A stretch of DNA of 64,000 nucleotides from Echinococcus granulosus (lineage: Eukaryota; Platyhelminthes; Cestoda; Cyclophyllidea; Taeniidae): the NCBI RefSeq assembly GCF_000524195.1, contig NW_020170409.1, positions 547,004 to 611,003 of the forward strand, in the 5' to 3' direction. The first letter of the stretch is position 1. Each line of letters opens with the position of its first letter. The position numbers and the translations under genes were made by a program. The notes beneath the pieces were generated by a model that was given only the letters and a program-made list of their open reading frames with translations, searched no databases and was not told where the DNA came from. Of the stretch, positions 24,571 to 38,858 are shown one piece after another.

Positions 24571-27500
24571 AGCGGTTGTAGCACTGATGAGTGTTACTCG
24601 TGCAATATAAGTAGTTGAGTGTGCTCGGCACTATTTTCTGGTTCTGAAATTAACAGCTTTCGTGGTGAACAGCTAGCAATCCTACACAGCAGCATGCACG
24701 AGAAACGTATACATGAGACACAACTGTTAAATTCCACCCCTGTTGTGCGAAGTGGTTTTTAAATTAATCATTACTCCTCGGTTGCGATGGCTGTTTATTC
24801 TCCTGATGTAAAAAGTGTAGCAGATGAAAGCCTGCGCAGTCACTCTATTGCAAAGTGACGGATGTCACGGGATCCTCTTATTTCTGCGCGAATCCTGACC
24901 TAAAACACTAGGGTGATAGAAATGCCACTCATGGTGTTTTAAACAAGCCAAAGAGAAAATTTTCTATTATACAGCACGGAATTGTGAAAATAGACAGAAT
25001 ATGTTTCAGAAAATGGTACATTTATAACTTTTAAGCCTCAAGGCTGTAAGTTATGTTGGAGAAGTCCACTGCTATAGGCTGATGGGTGGAAAGCGCCGTT
25101 GTCAAGAGTCTAATGCGCGATTGCATTATGCAAGTGGAACGGTTTTGCTAAAACCGGTGATAGAGAGTTGAGTGTGAGAACTTTTAGAGCTGTTGCATTA
25201 TCACCGACCTATCAGGTAAGAATAGAGCACTCTTGCCTAAAAGAAGGGTTTGCACTGCTACCTCAGACAAGCATTTCTTTGTTAAACAAGCTTACTAGTC
25301 ACCAAAATTTTAATTACTGATCTATGTAAGGTGAATTTTAACGCGTAATTCTCACTGGAGAGATATGCCGCTTTTCAGATGCATCGAATTTGGCTACCGC
25401 TTCCTACTTGGGTAAACTCACAACTGAAATTTGTTAGGCAAATTGCACTGCTTACCACATCCCCTTGGTAGAGGCTGTTTTATGGGCTAATAAAGTTTAC
25501 ATGAAGCAAAGTATCATGTTGTAGGAATTAAGGAAAAGCAAAGCAGAAAGACTATTCATAATCTCCATAAATGAGGGGAATCTTTCACAGCCATCTACTA
25601 GGCAGTTTTCTCTAATGGTGTACACAGTATTAGAGAATTTTCAAGGAGTTGTGTAAATTTTTAGTAAATGAATAGTCACCCGCACCATCCTGATGTCGTC
25701 AAAGTGTGATTTGTCGTTAAGCTATCTTTTATTCAAATAACTTTAGTAGCAATCATATTTTCTCCTTTAAATTGGAATCACTGATATCAACTAGTTTGTG
25801 ATCATTTACCGCCTTATCTTACTCCTGAAGATACATTAAGATTCATCGATATGGGTGAAGATTAACCCCAAGCACCCAGAAGGACTGAGAGGCCATTAGG
25901 TATGGCGGCAAATCGGAGATTGACTACCGCTGGGAGAGCGTAGCTAGGCAAGCTCCCTTCAAAACCGTTCTTCTACAGTCATGACAGCACCAAATAGTGG
26001 GTGGTTTTGTCCAGAAATTTTTTTTATATTCACAGAGGAGTTGTGTAAATGAAATAATTTCAACTTTTGAACCTGAAACGTAGATAAGAGGATCCAGAGT
26101 AATTTGACCACTTGCTTGAAGTTCGAAATAGGGAGGTTAAATACGTTTGGTATGAGGTCCGTTATAAACCCTCAGAGAAAAAAAGACAGGTTGACGCTGC
26201 GATAGATTCCAGTTCAGCAATTATTTCCATCAATGCGAAGTTTACTAAGCGCTAACTCCCTTTGGAAACGCATTCATCTTATTTGTCTCGGCTCAGACCA
26301 TTCGTAGTCAAAGCTAAGATTGCTTTCTAATTACGAGTATCTCAAAACATTTTGACAGCGTAACAGTAACCCGACCGTTTCCCGGTTTTTCCAGTCGTGC
26401 TTAAAAGCATTCTACTACATGACACGTTTTCCGTCAAACGCCAACCACCAATCGGATGGAAGGATGGTGAACTTTTACAAGGCAAGAACCAGGACGGGTC
26501 AAGGTGAAATTGTTTGAGGTGTTTGTAATCCCCGCAAAACTTCCCATTGTGCGGTTATAGAAACTGCCATTTGAAGCTTCAAATTTATCATTTTGGCGCC
26601 TCGTCCTGGAGCATTCCAGAAACCTTCACACTTAAGGCTCCGGTTTGTAATTTCCCTGAATAGTTAGCATTACCTGGGGATGCACTATATATGTGTCCTC
26701 AAAGTTTGCTGGAACATGATTGTGCAAAATTTGGAGCTTTTGGAAGGAGGGTTGTTTGTATCCCATAATTTCGGGAAGCCAGAACTCCGGCCTCTCATGC
26801 ATTTGTGTACACACACGCTGCATACACCGGTAGAGATGCCAGTTCCCAGGGCCTCATCTTCTTGACTCTTCTTTTAGGGAACGCGATAACGTCCTCTCTC
26901 AAACACACACAGAGCAGTTCAGAAGTGCATCGACCAACAACCTTACCCCTGAAGGCGGGTTGTGATTTCATTTCGAATGGTCTTAGAAGGTCGGTTCGTG
27001 TACACTTTATCTCTGCCGCCAAGGTATCAGGCGGAAATCGGCAAAAGCAGCTGTTCAAGTTTTGCACTGTTCTAAATGAAGCAAAGTTATGTAAGCCAAG
27101 AAACTAGATTTCGGTATCCTACTGATAAGGAAAACTTACATCTGTCCACATTCAAATACATCCTATCCATCCACTTGCGTCGGGACTAAAGTCGCTCAGA
27201 AGAGTGAAACTACTCAAAATTATCACATCCATGCAGTCGGAATGGAACCATTCGTATTCGTAGGCGTCAAACGTACCCTATCACTATCCATTATGGTGCT
27301 GCCCACTCCAGACACCACTAATCAAGGTGACTGACAGCTGTACCAGTGGATGCATGCATGAAACAGCGTGCGACTTTTTTTCCGTTCAACAAAGGTGCAC
27401 AACTTGAACTCGCTGATAGTGGCAGGTGTCTACAGAAGACTTCAATTATAGTGCACTACGATGATGATACACTCATTGACCCAGCAGTAAGGTCCTTTAT

Positions 27501-28269
27501 TAACTTATGTCAACTCTTCTAAGGCCAAAGATCAAAAACCAACATGCGCTTCTACGTCAGTCGTGGCGCCTCCTGGCGTTTTCATTCCACAGGATCAGTA
27601 CATCAAACGCTCGCATCAGCACCACATAACCAATTCATCATTGTTTCACAAAAGAACTCAACATCGAAACAGAGAACACACCGTCTTCCTCCCACGGACC
27701 CCCATGAACAGAAGCATCTGCAATTTTGACAAGTAGGGTTACAGTGTCAAGTTGGCTTTCCTTACCAACGACGAAACGAGGCAGGCTGTTGGAAAATAGT
27801 TTGGATATTTTGATGGATCCTCCCATGCCAGGGCTAATTTTTGGGTGTACGCTAGTACAATTGTGTGGGAGATTTCGTTAAAAAAATCAACGCGGGTTCA
27901 GTCGAGGATATTTTTTCTTATTCCTCACAAACTCCGCAGTCCCTGCCCAACTTGAGCGCCCCTTGTATAGTGATGCTCATGCACCCAAGGATGTATGGGG
28001 CATCATTATTGCAAGGCAACAACACTCAGAATTTGCTCATATTTAAAGGCAATCTTCTTAGTCCTCTTTTTACTCATTTCATGATCAGAAAAGAGGTAGA
28101 TTGGCACATGATTTACCTAATATATATGTATATCTGAAAGGAAGTAGAAGGCGACATGGGTTCCAGGTCTTTTTCGTATACACGGATTGACAAGCTGACG
28201 AAGTAAGCAGAGACAGGACAGGGGGAACAATAAACCAAAGTAGATAAAAAGAAGTAAAAGAGAGAGAAG
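24571..28269. other. convergent intergenic region between channel gene and MCU
   Basis: About 3.7 kb of AT-rich DNA between two stop codons. It holds one copy of repeat B (about 27300-27480). The open frames here (for example 26805-27107) are short and unrecognised. Confidence 0.6.
27300..27480 (+). repeat. dispersed repeat B, copy 1
   Basis: Resembles about 30880-31070: both share an AACAGC(A/G)TG segment, then TCAACAAAGGTGCA, then GAAC followed by CTG(A/C)(T/G)GATA-like sequence. Strongly diverged, non-coding. Confidence 0.45.
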
Positions 28270-31200
28270 CTAGTGGCTCTCCTGGAGACACTCCTTAACG
28301 AGATACTTGGTTTGCTGGAGGGGTAGATTGACATAGAGGGGATCACGGAGACGGCGCAAGTCACATTGCAGCTCGGCCAACATCTCGCGCAGGCTGTTGT
28401 AGCGCTCCACATCGAATCCTTGTGCCGCAGCGCCCTTGTAGAAAGCTTTCAGGTACTCTCGATCAAAGACTCCCGGGAAGGAGTAGTCCTAGAGATCCAC
28501 CAAGAAACAACACATATCGGGATATTAGTCCAATGGAGGCCTACCCACCCACCCTCCTACCATCCAATCCACCTTAATTGTAATTACTGACGTAATCAAA
28601 TTGTACCAAATGGATTTCGCATGAAGCTTTCTACTGTATCGGAGATGCTTGGTATAGGAACAGACAAGTAGAAAAGACGAATGTGAGTACCTGCCGAGTG
28701 ACGACGAAGTAGGCGTACATAGCCATGGTGGTACCGTAGCCGACGAAATAGGTTACAGGTTCCATGATGTCCCAAGAGTACTCCCACCACGTGAGACGCG
28801 CCAGCAGACCGAACTGAAGCCCCATGGCGCCCAGGCCCAGCCACGTCAGCCTTCGGGTCCGTGTCGAGGCCATCTGCGCCAGCGCCTGTCGCTTCTGCGA
28901 GGGGAAAGAAGAAGAGAGCTCTCAAAGCCAAGTCTATCGTCGATTCTTGCCTCTGTTAACTGGGGTTTCCCTTGCCCAAACTAAAGTCACCATTTCATTA
29001 GGCGTGAATTAGAACACACCCTTCGATCGTATGCCGATTTTGAAATCCTGCTATTTCCTGTCTAGTGTTTGGCCGTCCATATTATCAAAGCGCAATGTTT
29101 TATGTATTAAACACTGAAAAAGCTTGTATTAGTTTACTTACACCACTGCCCATGCCTTGATTGTTTTAAAATCCTCTAAAAAGGCTGCCAAGGATTGTGC
29201 AAACGATTTTCACCTTCCATTTGATGTCTTTTGCTGCATTTCTGAGAGGCTGATTGCGTGTAATTTATGCCACCTCTACAAGCCAAGCTTATAGAAAGGG
29301 TCAAATTACTTCAACACACATACGCTGATGCACGAGACCACTAAGAAGGCAAAGGAGCAACCGAGATGCTGCTGCGTTTCAAAAAAGTATTTCAGTTTTT
29401 GAGCTGTTTGGGCAATAGAAGCACCTGCTCATGCCTCGTCGCCCAGTTGAGAGGGGAGTTGCATTGCAAAATATTCATTCAGCCACCTACTCACGTCTTT
29501 AGCATCCGCTGAAATCTCGGCAGAAAAGCAGTTCTGCAAGGCCTTCGACACCTTCTGTTTTGATAATTGTCCGTAGCAGCAGATGTTTGCAAAATGTCTA
29601 GTCAATAGGGATAATAGCAGGTAGGGCCATGACTAATTGTGGCTGAACGAAATGTTGATATTTAGTTGAACAAATTCACAACCGAAGATGCATACTTAAC
29701 AACCACATCCAATTTTAATTAATGCACTAAACAATCGTTGCCTTACTCTACCCTGAGATCATCTGACTCTGTAACTACTCACGTTCATCCTTATCAGCTA
29801 GGCAGTGAAAATTTGACTCCCAAAAGATATTCTCATTTCTACTAATGAGAAGGCAAGATCACAGAAAGGGTAACGAATGGTTCAACCATCGTTGCACAAA
29901 TAGAGTCACGTATCAATTTAAAATTTAAAAGCAAAACTTATTAGTTGCATTTTCCAGGAAAAAAAAAACTACCTCCCTAAGCCATACAAGGGAAATAAGT
30001 CAGACAGGCAAAACAGACGTTTCTGATATTTGGTCCTTTACCTGCTCAAGAAAAACGGTGATGCGTGATACATTTTGGTCTGTCAGGTACATTAGAGACT
30101 TTAAAATAGCCAAAATTATTTCAGTGAATAGGATTGTGCGTGAACAGAAGAGGAGACGAATTTGTATTCCATGCAAATAAGGTGAGTCGTCAGAGGAATA
30201 GCGCCCGCTTTCATTAAAGTGAAAGGAGGGATATGTTTGTGCCATTCCCCACATCGTTATGCTCCCAACCCTTCGGTATGCCGGAACGGTGGGTCCTGTG
30301 ATGCCCTCTTGGGCGGCACAAATTCCACAATTCTGAAATCGTCTACAAGTGGCGTGTCGTGAATCGTGAAATAAAAATCCAGACAGTAGACAAAAACTTC
30401 CTCAGATCGACAATTGGGCGATTTTGCATTTTAGATAACAGCAGTAATGTTCACCGTGAGCCACCGAGACTAGTATGCGCAGTTCAGTTGTTGCAACTAA
30501 ACTACCATTTTGGCCCCCAAAATCGCATGCTTGTGGGGCTAATTTGGTTGCAACAGATAAACATCAACGCAGTTAGGTGATGCCCCCATGAATCAATTTC
30601 ATGCGAAGGGCGCGCTCTGAAGACGAGTTGACGTTTCACTTAAGAGGGATGTCTATCTGCCCTTCTGTATGTCCACACTGGTGTGCCTTAAAACTTCTTC
30701 AGTGGGTGACTTGGACAAAGCGGACAGCAGCCACATTGAGCTTTAAGGTCAAGTTGGGGCTCTCAATCCTACCGCCACAGTAATGCACGCGGTAACAAGC
30801 ACCAAGCGTGTCCTACTGCACACCAGTAGACGGCACACATGTCGAGTGTGAGCCAGTCCAGTTCAGACGCGGTTAGTCGGGATGGCAATCAACGGTGGTA
30901 GCGCGTATGCGCACGCAACAGCATGTGACAGATAATGAACGAATTTTCTTGTCAACAAAGGTGCAAAATCCGAACCTGCGGATATCTCCTCGTACCCACC
31001 AAAGATTTCAAGTGTAGTACGGTACGGTAATGGTACGTCTAGCCGCTCATCAGCAAGACACGTAACTGAATCCTATCGGCATTTTAAAGATGGCCGTATG
31101 TCCGGCACAACAGTTGTTCCTGTGGATATTCATTCAGCACGTGGAACGTTCGCCCGATCCTGGGTCCCCAATCAACACATAACTGAAGTGTGATGAAATT

Positions 31201-34200
31201 TAACAAGAGACGAACCTTTTTAGGAGGATGGTAGAAATAGAATAATCAATCAAGGGCATTTGCAACTTTAAAAAGTTGACGCAGCCTAGGCAACAAGGCA
31301 GATTCCTGCACTGATGAGGAAGTGAACCAGCTCATGCTGTCAAATCCTCCCATACCAAAGCTTTCAAGGTATGAATTAGATACTGGGATGAATTTAGAAA
31401 TGGAGTAGAAGACTGCAATAAAATAAATGCGATGTCTGCCTATTGAAATTTGGTCTTTTCCTTTGTAAAGTCAAAAGGATTAATCTAAGTTGCAATTCCC
31501 TCGTACATATATATTGGAGATTTCCACGCTACTGGTGCTTTGCACAACCTACCTCCTCAAAGGGCTCTAGTTGAAGTTGTACGTCGGCAATGCGTTTTTT
31601 GATCTCCCTCTCTTTCTCTGCGTTGATGTCTTCCGCAGTGAGGACAGTGTTCAACCGACTGATCAGTGCCCTCACGCTCCCCAACTCCTTCGGTCCTATG
31701 TCCTTGGGCAGGCCTGCCAACACGGAGGACAGAGAGGTTAAGTCAAATCAATCATCTGGGCTGGATTAGACTGAACTGCCTCAACTGTGTCCAGGATGTA
31801 CGTCAAAAGGTGACAACTACCGCTATCACTTCAATGCAAGGCAACTTGACGGATCCGTTGAGTAGTTAAATTCTCAGTACTTTGAAGACAAGCGTATCAA
31901 AACAAAATAAGCCTTACTTTCTCCCTTACCTTTTAGGTTTCGTATTTCATGTGTGTACTTGACTATGGCAGTCTTTTAAGCCCGCCACGATTTGGCAACC
32001 ACACAGACAGTAGGGGTCTTTGCTTATGATAATCTGTACCGCCAGCTTTCCAGCCCCTCCATGCACTTTTTGATTAAACTGCTTCCAGGCTCGTCTTGAA
32101 ACACTTTCAGAGAACTATAATAGATTCGTAGCAGTCAAATCTGATATTTTGTCACAAAAAGCACAGTTAAACCTATTGGAAGGTGATCCCTCTCCTCCTC
32201 AGTTGCTACAAGTTTTGTGCATCCCTCCAGCAGCCAAATAGCTTACACTTCAAATTCTGCTTAGAGGAAAAAATTCTCCCTTCTGCCATTTCTACACACT
32301 TCTTCTAACCTTTCGAAAAAGACGTGTTTCCATCTGAAATACCCAGAGGACACGGTCTCTTTACGCTAGTGGGAGAAAAACTTGGAAGTAGGGAGGAAGC
32401 ACTTCGTAGAAGCACTAAGGGAGATGGTTCTCCCTATTGCTACAGGTCTGTACTAGTTTTCCAGTAAAATAAGTGAAAAAAAAACGGAATGATCGCGAGT
32501 GCCTGAAAAAATTTTGGTGATATGACCTCGTCGAAATGACGAGGGGAATTGCATTGCGGAGTAAGTCCTTTTGGACACGAAGCATCCCTCATACGACTGG
32601 ATGAACGGCTGAATTTCTAGTGCTTCGTCAAATAACAGACCTAAATGCACGCCTTTAAAGTGACATCCTTCCTCATTTTGCCCACTAATTTCTACACTCT
32701 TGAAGAAAATTGCAGTTTCGCATATGCGATCACGGACACTAGGTCATGTTTCTAACTTAGTAAACTCGTTCATATTCAAAGATGCATCAAAAGGGAGGCA
32801 AAAAATTGAAAAAGATAAGTAAACACTTTTTATAAGTCGGATTGACCTCTCAGTTGAACCAAATCAGAGATGAGCACTTCCTCTTGATTGATGGCCTAAA
32901 GAAGCAATATCCTACCATTCACCACGATAACTGGCAATGCGAAAACCTCTCACTTCCTCGTCAGTCAAGTTAATAATCACAGCTACTCGGTAACTGATGC
33001 CCTGACTAGAGCCCAACTTGTTTTGAACAGCCCATTATAAGCGAAACTTCGTCTGTAAATCAAATCAGTTGTTTACTATGCTGCTGATTGTCCACCTCAT
33101 GCATCATTATGTTTAAATCGCCTTTTCGTACTGGTCGTCTATTCATGATTCATGGACGCCGAAGGTCCAGATTAGGAAAAAGGCATTCATTTGAAAGTGG
33201 GTTCTCCATTTATTTCAGACTTTGCACTGGCCTACTAATCCACTGTAAGGATTGGAATTGCATAAATTTTCCTCACTTGAAGATGACAGTTACTTGCCTC
33301 CTTTAAGACCATTGCCTATTGCGTATTTTGAAGAGATTTTGACTCTTGGCTTTTCAAGCTTTACACTATTGGCCTGCTGGGAATTTTAAACAACGGCTAA
33401 AAAAATTTCACACACACTTTGCATGCTGTAGCTCAATAACACACGCACACACACACAGCACTTGTGCATTGTCTCCGCGCGCGCACATCTTGTTTCAACC
33501 TGAGAGCAGCAACTGGTGAGTAAGGCAGGTGTAAGAACATAAACTCCTACTTACTGTAGTCAAATCATCAGGGATGGTTCAACAAGCAGCACGACTGGGA
33601 TTAATGCAGACGAACTAAGCCCCTGCCACCTCATAATTCTCACGTTACTTTTAGGCAGATACTTCCAACAGAAACAAAATACGCCCGCCTCAGATAATCC
33701 TCCATCCAGCACCATCTTTTTCCAGATAGATCTCTTCCCAATGTAGTTCGCTTTGCAAGGGATGCAATATCCATGGGAGTTACTACAACGACTCGTGGCA
33801 GCTGAAGCAGAACATTGACTACGACGTGTTGCGGGCTGCACCACCATCTCACCGGCATGGCTTTTCGTCCACGCTTAGGGCCTCTCTGCCCTTCCACATT
33901 AATGTGCCTTATTAAGTGTTTAAGGCTGACTTGAGGTGCCATGGTGAATAAATTGTTCAACCTAGAGGCACTTTTTCGCTTCCACTCCGGCAAGACACTT
34001 GGGAATGAATTTTGCGTAATTCTATCCTTTCTCATTTTATTTCCAATTACTCCAAGAGGACGTACTTCTAGCATTAACACTTCCTGTTACCTTACAAAAA
34101 GGCAATAGTAGTGCATCCTCACACACTTGTAAAGATACAGCACGTAAACAAATAGTAGGTTGCCGAAAAAGGAGAAAAGTACTTTTCTTGCATGATACAA

Positions 34201-37200
34201 ACGCCGCCCAAATCCAAAAAGTAAAGCTATAGAGTTTAAGAGTCTTTTGGTTTTGTTTTTGCAAAAGCATCGAGCTGATCTCGCAGTGCTTGCCGTGTGT
34301 GAGTCCCGAACTATTTGTCAGTCTCGTCTCCATTTATCAACGATTACTGACAGACGAAAAGGGGATTAACACGAAAAACAGGGCTGTTGTTATCGACTTC
34401 GTATTTCCTACATTGAGTTGGAGGTTTTTAGTTTGCAGATGTGTAAGAGATTCTAATGGAAAATTCTGGAGCTCTCCGGGGTTGTACACATCTCCACCAA
34501 TAAGAGTTTGATTATAAGTTGGAGATTCCGTTGATCCTCAAAGGATCAAAAGTACTATATATGTTAAAGAAAGTCAAGAAATCCAACTCAAGACAATACC
34601 GAACGAATCTCACAAACTAATTACGCTTACTGTGAAACTGTACATTTGTTTAACAGTAATAGGCGGTTTTAAAAAACCAACAAATAGGCACTTATCTTCA
34701 TTGCAAGTACATTTTACCCCAAGATGGGAAACATTGTACTAGTTTCGCCTTCAAAATTAACTCACATTTCATTCTTCTATAGTAGCACTTAAGTGCATAA
34801 AGTGGTGACCATAGGAACTCAATGACCCGAGCAACCTGTTGCCTACACACAATGAGACTTGAGGTACGCCACAACATGCAACACGGGCAACAGAGCATTT
34901 CCGGGGTTGGATGCACCATCAGAGGAAGAAATTGACAGATTAAAAGCGGGAAGAGCTCCAAGTTTTAAAGTAATTCATACACTATCCACGCGCTACATTG
35001 TTAACGGTTAAAGCAATTACTTCAGTGCCATAAAACAAGCCAAAGCAGTTTCATTGTGTGCCGCGGAGAAGGAAATGATTACAGCGCGACTGCGGTTAAA
35101 AACTGTGCCTACGTAAAGGCATGGGATACTGAAGAATGAAAGACTTACCCAAATTTGAGATGCTGACGGGGAATTTCTTGTCGTTAATCTCCATTACAAA
35201 GTCATTGGCCAGCAGCATTTCAATGCTGTTCGCTTTGGCGAATCGCAGACCATCTAAAACGGTCAAATCAAGAAAAAATGGGCCACTTAGGCGCCCTGAA
35301 GTTGATTCATTTCTTACACACAAAAGAGCCGGATGAATGATAGCTCAGATGACTGGAAAGTCCTTATGCCACTGGGGCAAAAATTAGAGCCAGAATAACG
35401 GATCCGCGTTAAGAATGCCCACGTGATCGTAGACTAAAAGGCGCATTCATGATATAAATATGCGTGACTACACTCAGCATAAATACATAGGCTAATTGTA
35501 TTATGGCTTTTGTCATTTGGCGTCTGAATCTAACCAACTTCTAATTAAAAACACCCCCGCAGGACAAGCCATTTTCCGGTTCAGAATACGGTGTGGGTAA
35601 ATGTAAATGACCAAGTTGAGCTTTTAAATTGATCCATTGGCAGGAGCTTTGCAGCATCGCAAAGCGATATAGCCTTTGATAAAGAATCTGGGACAAAATT
35701 GCTTAAATTGTGACCGTGGTGTCACGTTTCAGCGAAATAAATTCATAATAATCATTTATTATATCTACCTCCATTCAAATTTCTCCAGTGTGGGAATTGT
35801 TCCCCCCTTTTCCCTACCTAATGCCCAATTCTTCGTTATAATCCACCTTTTGACATCTAGCCACTGGTAAGTGCGGGCGTTTGTTTGGGTCAGTAAATAC
35901 ATAAGACGTCTACCTCTCTAACCTGCCAACACGTTCTAGGCTGAGTACCTTCATGCGACTGAGTGACATTTTAAAACCACACACTAAGCAGCCGACTTCA
36001 CTGTCTTAAAGCATAGATTCTCTTTACGGAAAACTCAGACCTGTTTTCAAATTTTAAATGACAGCTATTTTTGCAGCTGAGCAATCGACTTTAATAATCG
36101 GGAAATGCCCTTTCGTAAGCCAGTGTGGTGTAACATTACCAAAATAAACCACTATTTAAATGATAAATGCGTCTGTATGTGAACTCGATGTGCCACCATA
36201 ACTTCTATGCAGCAATCAGAACACTATGGTGCAGCCTAAGCAGAAAAACAAAAGGCTGTGCCTTAGGAAATTGAATGCTTAATGGGTACATCTTCTTAGC
36301 TATGCAGAAAAAAGGCCGTTTACCTTGACGGCTTTACTTGGATACTACGCTCGAAGTAGGAGTTAAACTAAGGGGAATTTGAAGGATGGAAACACTAATA
36401 CATGCCAAACGCGGATAGGTTGATCATGTTGCACCTGTACCACAAGCATGCAAGTGACTTATGGAATCCCTTGAGAATGCAGCCACCCAATGTGTCCACC
36501 ATCTATCCTATCGTACTTTTATCCTACAATCATACTTTCCCATAATTTTTAAGCCGGAATTATCATCCAGGCATTTATACCCTCTATGGGTTTTAAATAT
36601 GGTCCCTCTTTTGTATAAAATCATTAGACCAGTTTCAGCTCACTTGCCTAAACAGCTACTAATTTGAGCCGATGTATCATCACAAAAGATTTCCATTGGT
36701 GAAAAGGGAGCCTAGCCACCTAAGATAAATCAAGCCATTCTGTAGGCAAATATCGAGGCCTTCAGTAGGTAACTCTTCCCTATTTCGACGTTATAAGCAG
36801 TGCTTAGCAACGAGATAACCTAATTAGTGAAAAAAGATAGCTAACTCAAACATCATGAACATTAATAACTCTATTATAATAATGGATTTTAGTTACACTT
36901 CGGAAAATTAGGGAAATCAGGCACTGGCCACACGACTTCGGTGAGAAGGAAACCGACTGGCTCCGAAAGGCGAGGAGGGGACTAATTAAGTAATATACAA
37001 AGGGCAAGAGCGACATTTTTCGTTCCAACTTGGTAAACAGCATGTGGCGCCGAGGCAACCTAGATCGTGGAAAGAGAATGATACTTCAAATGGTTTGGAA
37101 TAAGTTATTTTAAAAGACAAAAGATTCTGAACTAAACAGTGAAGTCCGATCATTGTTCAGAGATCTAGAGGAACCATACCGTAGGATCAACGACACAGGG

Positions 37201-38858
37201 GGAAGGGCATAGTTCAGGGAGTCAGCTAATTGGGCAATGTGGTGAGATATTGGACAGAAGAAATTAGACAGCAGAGCCAATCCGATAGTGCGCACTGCAA
37301 GTATCGTGACCATTAAGAAAGCACCTTGCAGGAAATTTCAGTTTATCAAGGTAGGTGGCCAGATTACTTCAGTGGAATAGAGGCCAGAAGCGGGTTGTCT
37401 AAACTGTCACCAAATCACTCAAGATATCATAGTTTTGAAGTAGGAAATGAGCTACAGGTCGTAGTTGAAGCTCACCCACCTGAACCTTTACTTGCAATTT
37501 AATTTTTGTGTGAGACTCAAAACACCGGAAAATCAGGGAATCTGCGTTGCGTCAAACAATGAAAGACGAGTAAGACCCTGATCAAATCTGTGGTACCGTT
37601 GGAATAAAAGGAATGGTTATGGAATCTCAGTAGCACATGAACGCAACTCAAAGCCGACAACAAATAAATCAAATGTGCATCAGGCCTTAGATGGGGCTGT
37701 CAGAGTAATCTGGGCTGAGAGATTTACCGAACAAATAAATAGGCACAGGGACCCACCTCGAAATGAAATAATGGTAAACATGAATCGATGATCAGTAGTT
37801 CACTTCACGTAATGGGATAAAATGCATGGTTTAAGGAAGAGAGAAGAGGCCAGCCAAAATTTAAGAGTCAATTTTTCGATTGGTCAATTTAGGAATCTTT
37901 TTTGAAGGATGAAAGGGAAATATGCTTATTTTGAATGAATACGTGAAGAATTACCTACGGGGAAATGTAAGTGCATTAGAGCGGCATAGAATGGAAGATT
38001 AACCTGTTCGACGAATAACACTATAAGCAACCATTGCATAATCGATAGCCCACAGATTTAAAACAGCTTCCTAGAGAAGTCAGCGATAAAAAATACCTAA
38101 AAGGCTAACCAAAGGAAGTGGAAAAATGGCGTAGCATGGGGAAATTATTACAGTATATAAAAGGTAATTTTGATAGGGCTGTTGTATAGAGTGGAGTCTG
38201 GTAAACAGATGTCAGATTGTGGCGACAATATAGACGACAATTTGCGAATAGAAATGCAGACAATTTTAAAAATAATGCCATAGCGCCTTAGTTGTAGATA
38301 ATTGATGAGTAATTTAATAACAAGTCAGCATTGTGAAACGGAAAAATGGAAATCGAGGTGAATTTGTCGTACTTGGAAAATCTAGGTTGAATGTAGTTTA
38401 AAATGTGTGCTGACAAATCAGAGCTTCAGTAATCAAATTTAAAGGAATTTAAGCAACTGAAACACCAAAATAAAAGTAAACTCTGTCTAACCTGGAGATG
38501 TAGAATACGGCTAGGTAAAAAAATGGAAAGCTTTTGAAAGGACAAGAGCCAGAGAATCTGCCGGAGAGATTATGGAATATGCATACATTGATAATACAAA
38601 GGGCAGACTATCATAGAATAGGAGGAACATTGAAAATAAAAAGCGCACTAGTGCCCAGAAAAACCACTCGATCCACTCCCTTATCCTCAGCTTCAATGGC
38701 CTTCACAAGATCGCCGACGGTGTTGGAGAGGGGACGCAGGGCAAAAATACAGGTTTCATCGCGCGAAGGCAGAGGCACGTGGAAACGAGGGAGACCACCG
38801 GGGGTTAGAGTTACCGAGGCACCCGTGTCACCGGTCGAACTACACCGGAAGGATGCCA
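28270..38858 (-). CDS. MCU: mitochondrial calcium uniporter, pore subunit (leader exon missing)
   Basis: MCU is the inner-membrane pore through which Ca2+ enters the matrix. Five exons in transcript order: 38858-38649, 35253-35149, 31713-31553, 28894-28691, 28488-28270, with agreeing phases, about 299 residues. Order: the N-terminal beta-grasp domain ([37 protein letters not shown]), coiled coil 1 ([16 protein letters not shown] onward), TM1 ([19 protein letters not shown]), the selectivity-filter motif WDIMEP followed by VTYF, TM2 ([17 protein letters not shown]), and coiled coil 2 ([21 protein letters not shown]). The intact DIME motif and the [16 protein letters not shown] context fit a conducting MCU rather than the dominant-negative MCUb, though the split cannot be proved by eye. 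The exon with the mitochondrial leader and start codon, upstream of 38858, was not found. The acceptor at 38859-38860 is the weakest border. Confidence 0.94.
28895..31552 (-). other. MCU intron between coiled coil 1 and TM1 exons
   Basis: About 2.7 kb, donor GTAGGT, acceptor CCTCGCAG. It contains the second copy of repeat B (about 30880-31070) and no recognisable gene. Confidence 0.75.
30880..31070 (+). repeat. dispersed repeat B, copy 2
   Basis: Pairs with 27300-27480; the best shared block is TCAACAAAGGTGCA followed by AAC and CTG. Non-coding. Confidence 0.45.
31714..35148 (-). other. MCU intron with CA microsatellite
   Basis: About 3.4 kb, donor GTAAGT, acceptor TTGGCAG. Holds a CA run near 33438-33459, a short CG alternation near 33476-33484, and an unrecognised 146-codon minus-strand open frame at 33640-34080. 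Confidence 0.7.
33438..33459. repeat. CA dinucleotide microsatellite
   Basis: Imperfect (CA)n of about 22 bases, followed shortly by a CGCGCGCG stretch near 33476-33484. Confidence 0.8.
35254..38648 (-). other. MCU intron, strongly strand-biased in composition
   Basis: About 3.4 kb, donor GTGCGC, acceptor CCGTTTTAG. From about 36840 to 38640 the plus strand is rich in A and G, so the MCU transcript is pyrimidine-rich here. No gene seen. Confidence 0.65.
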
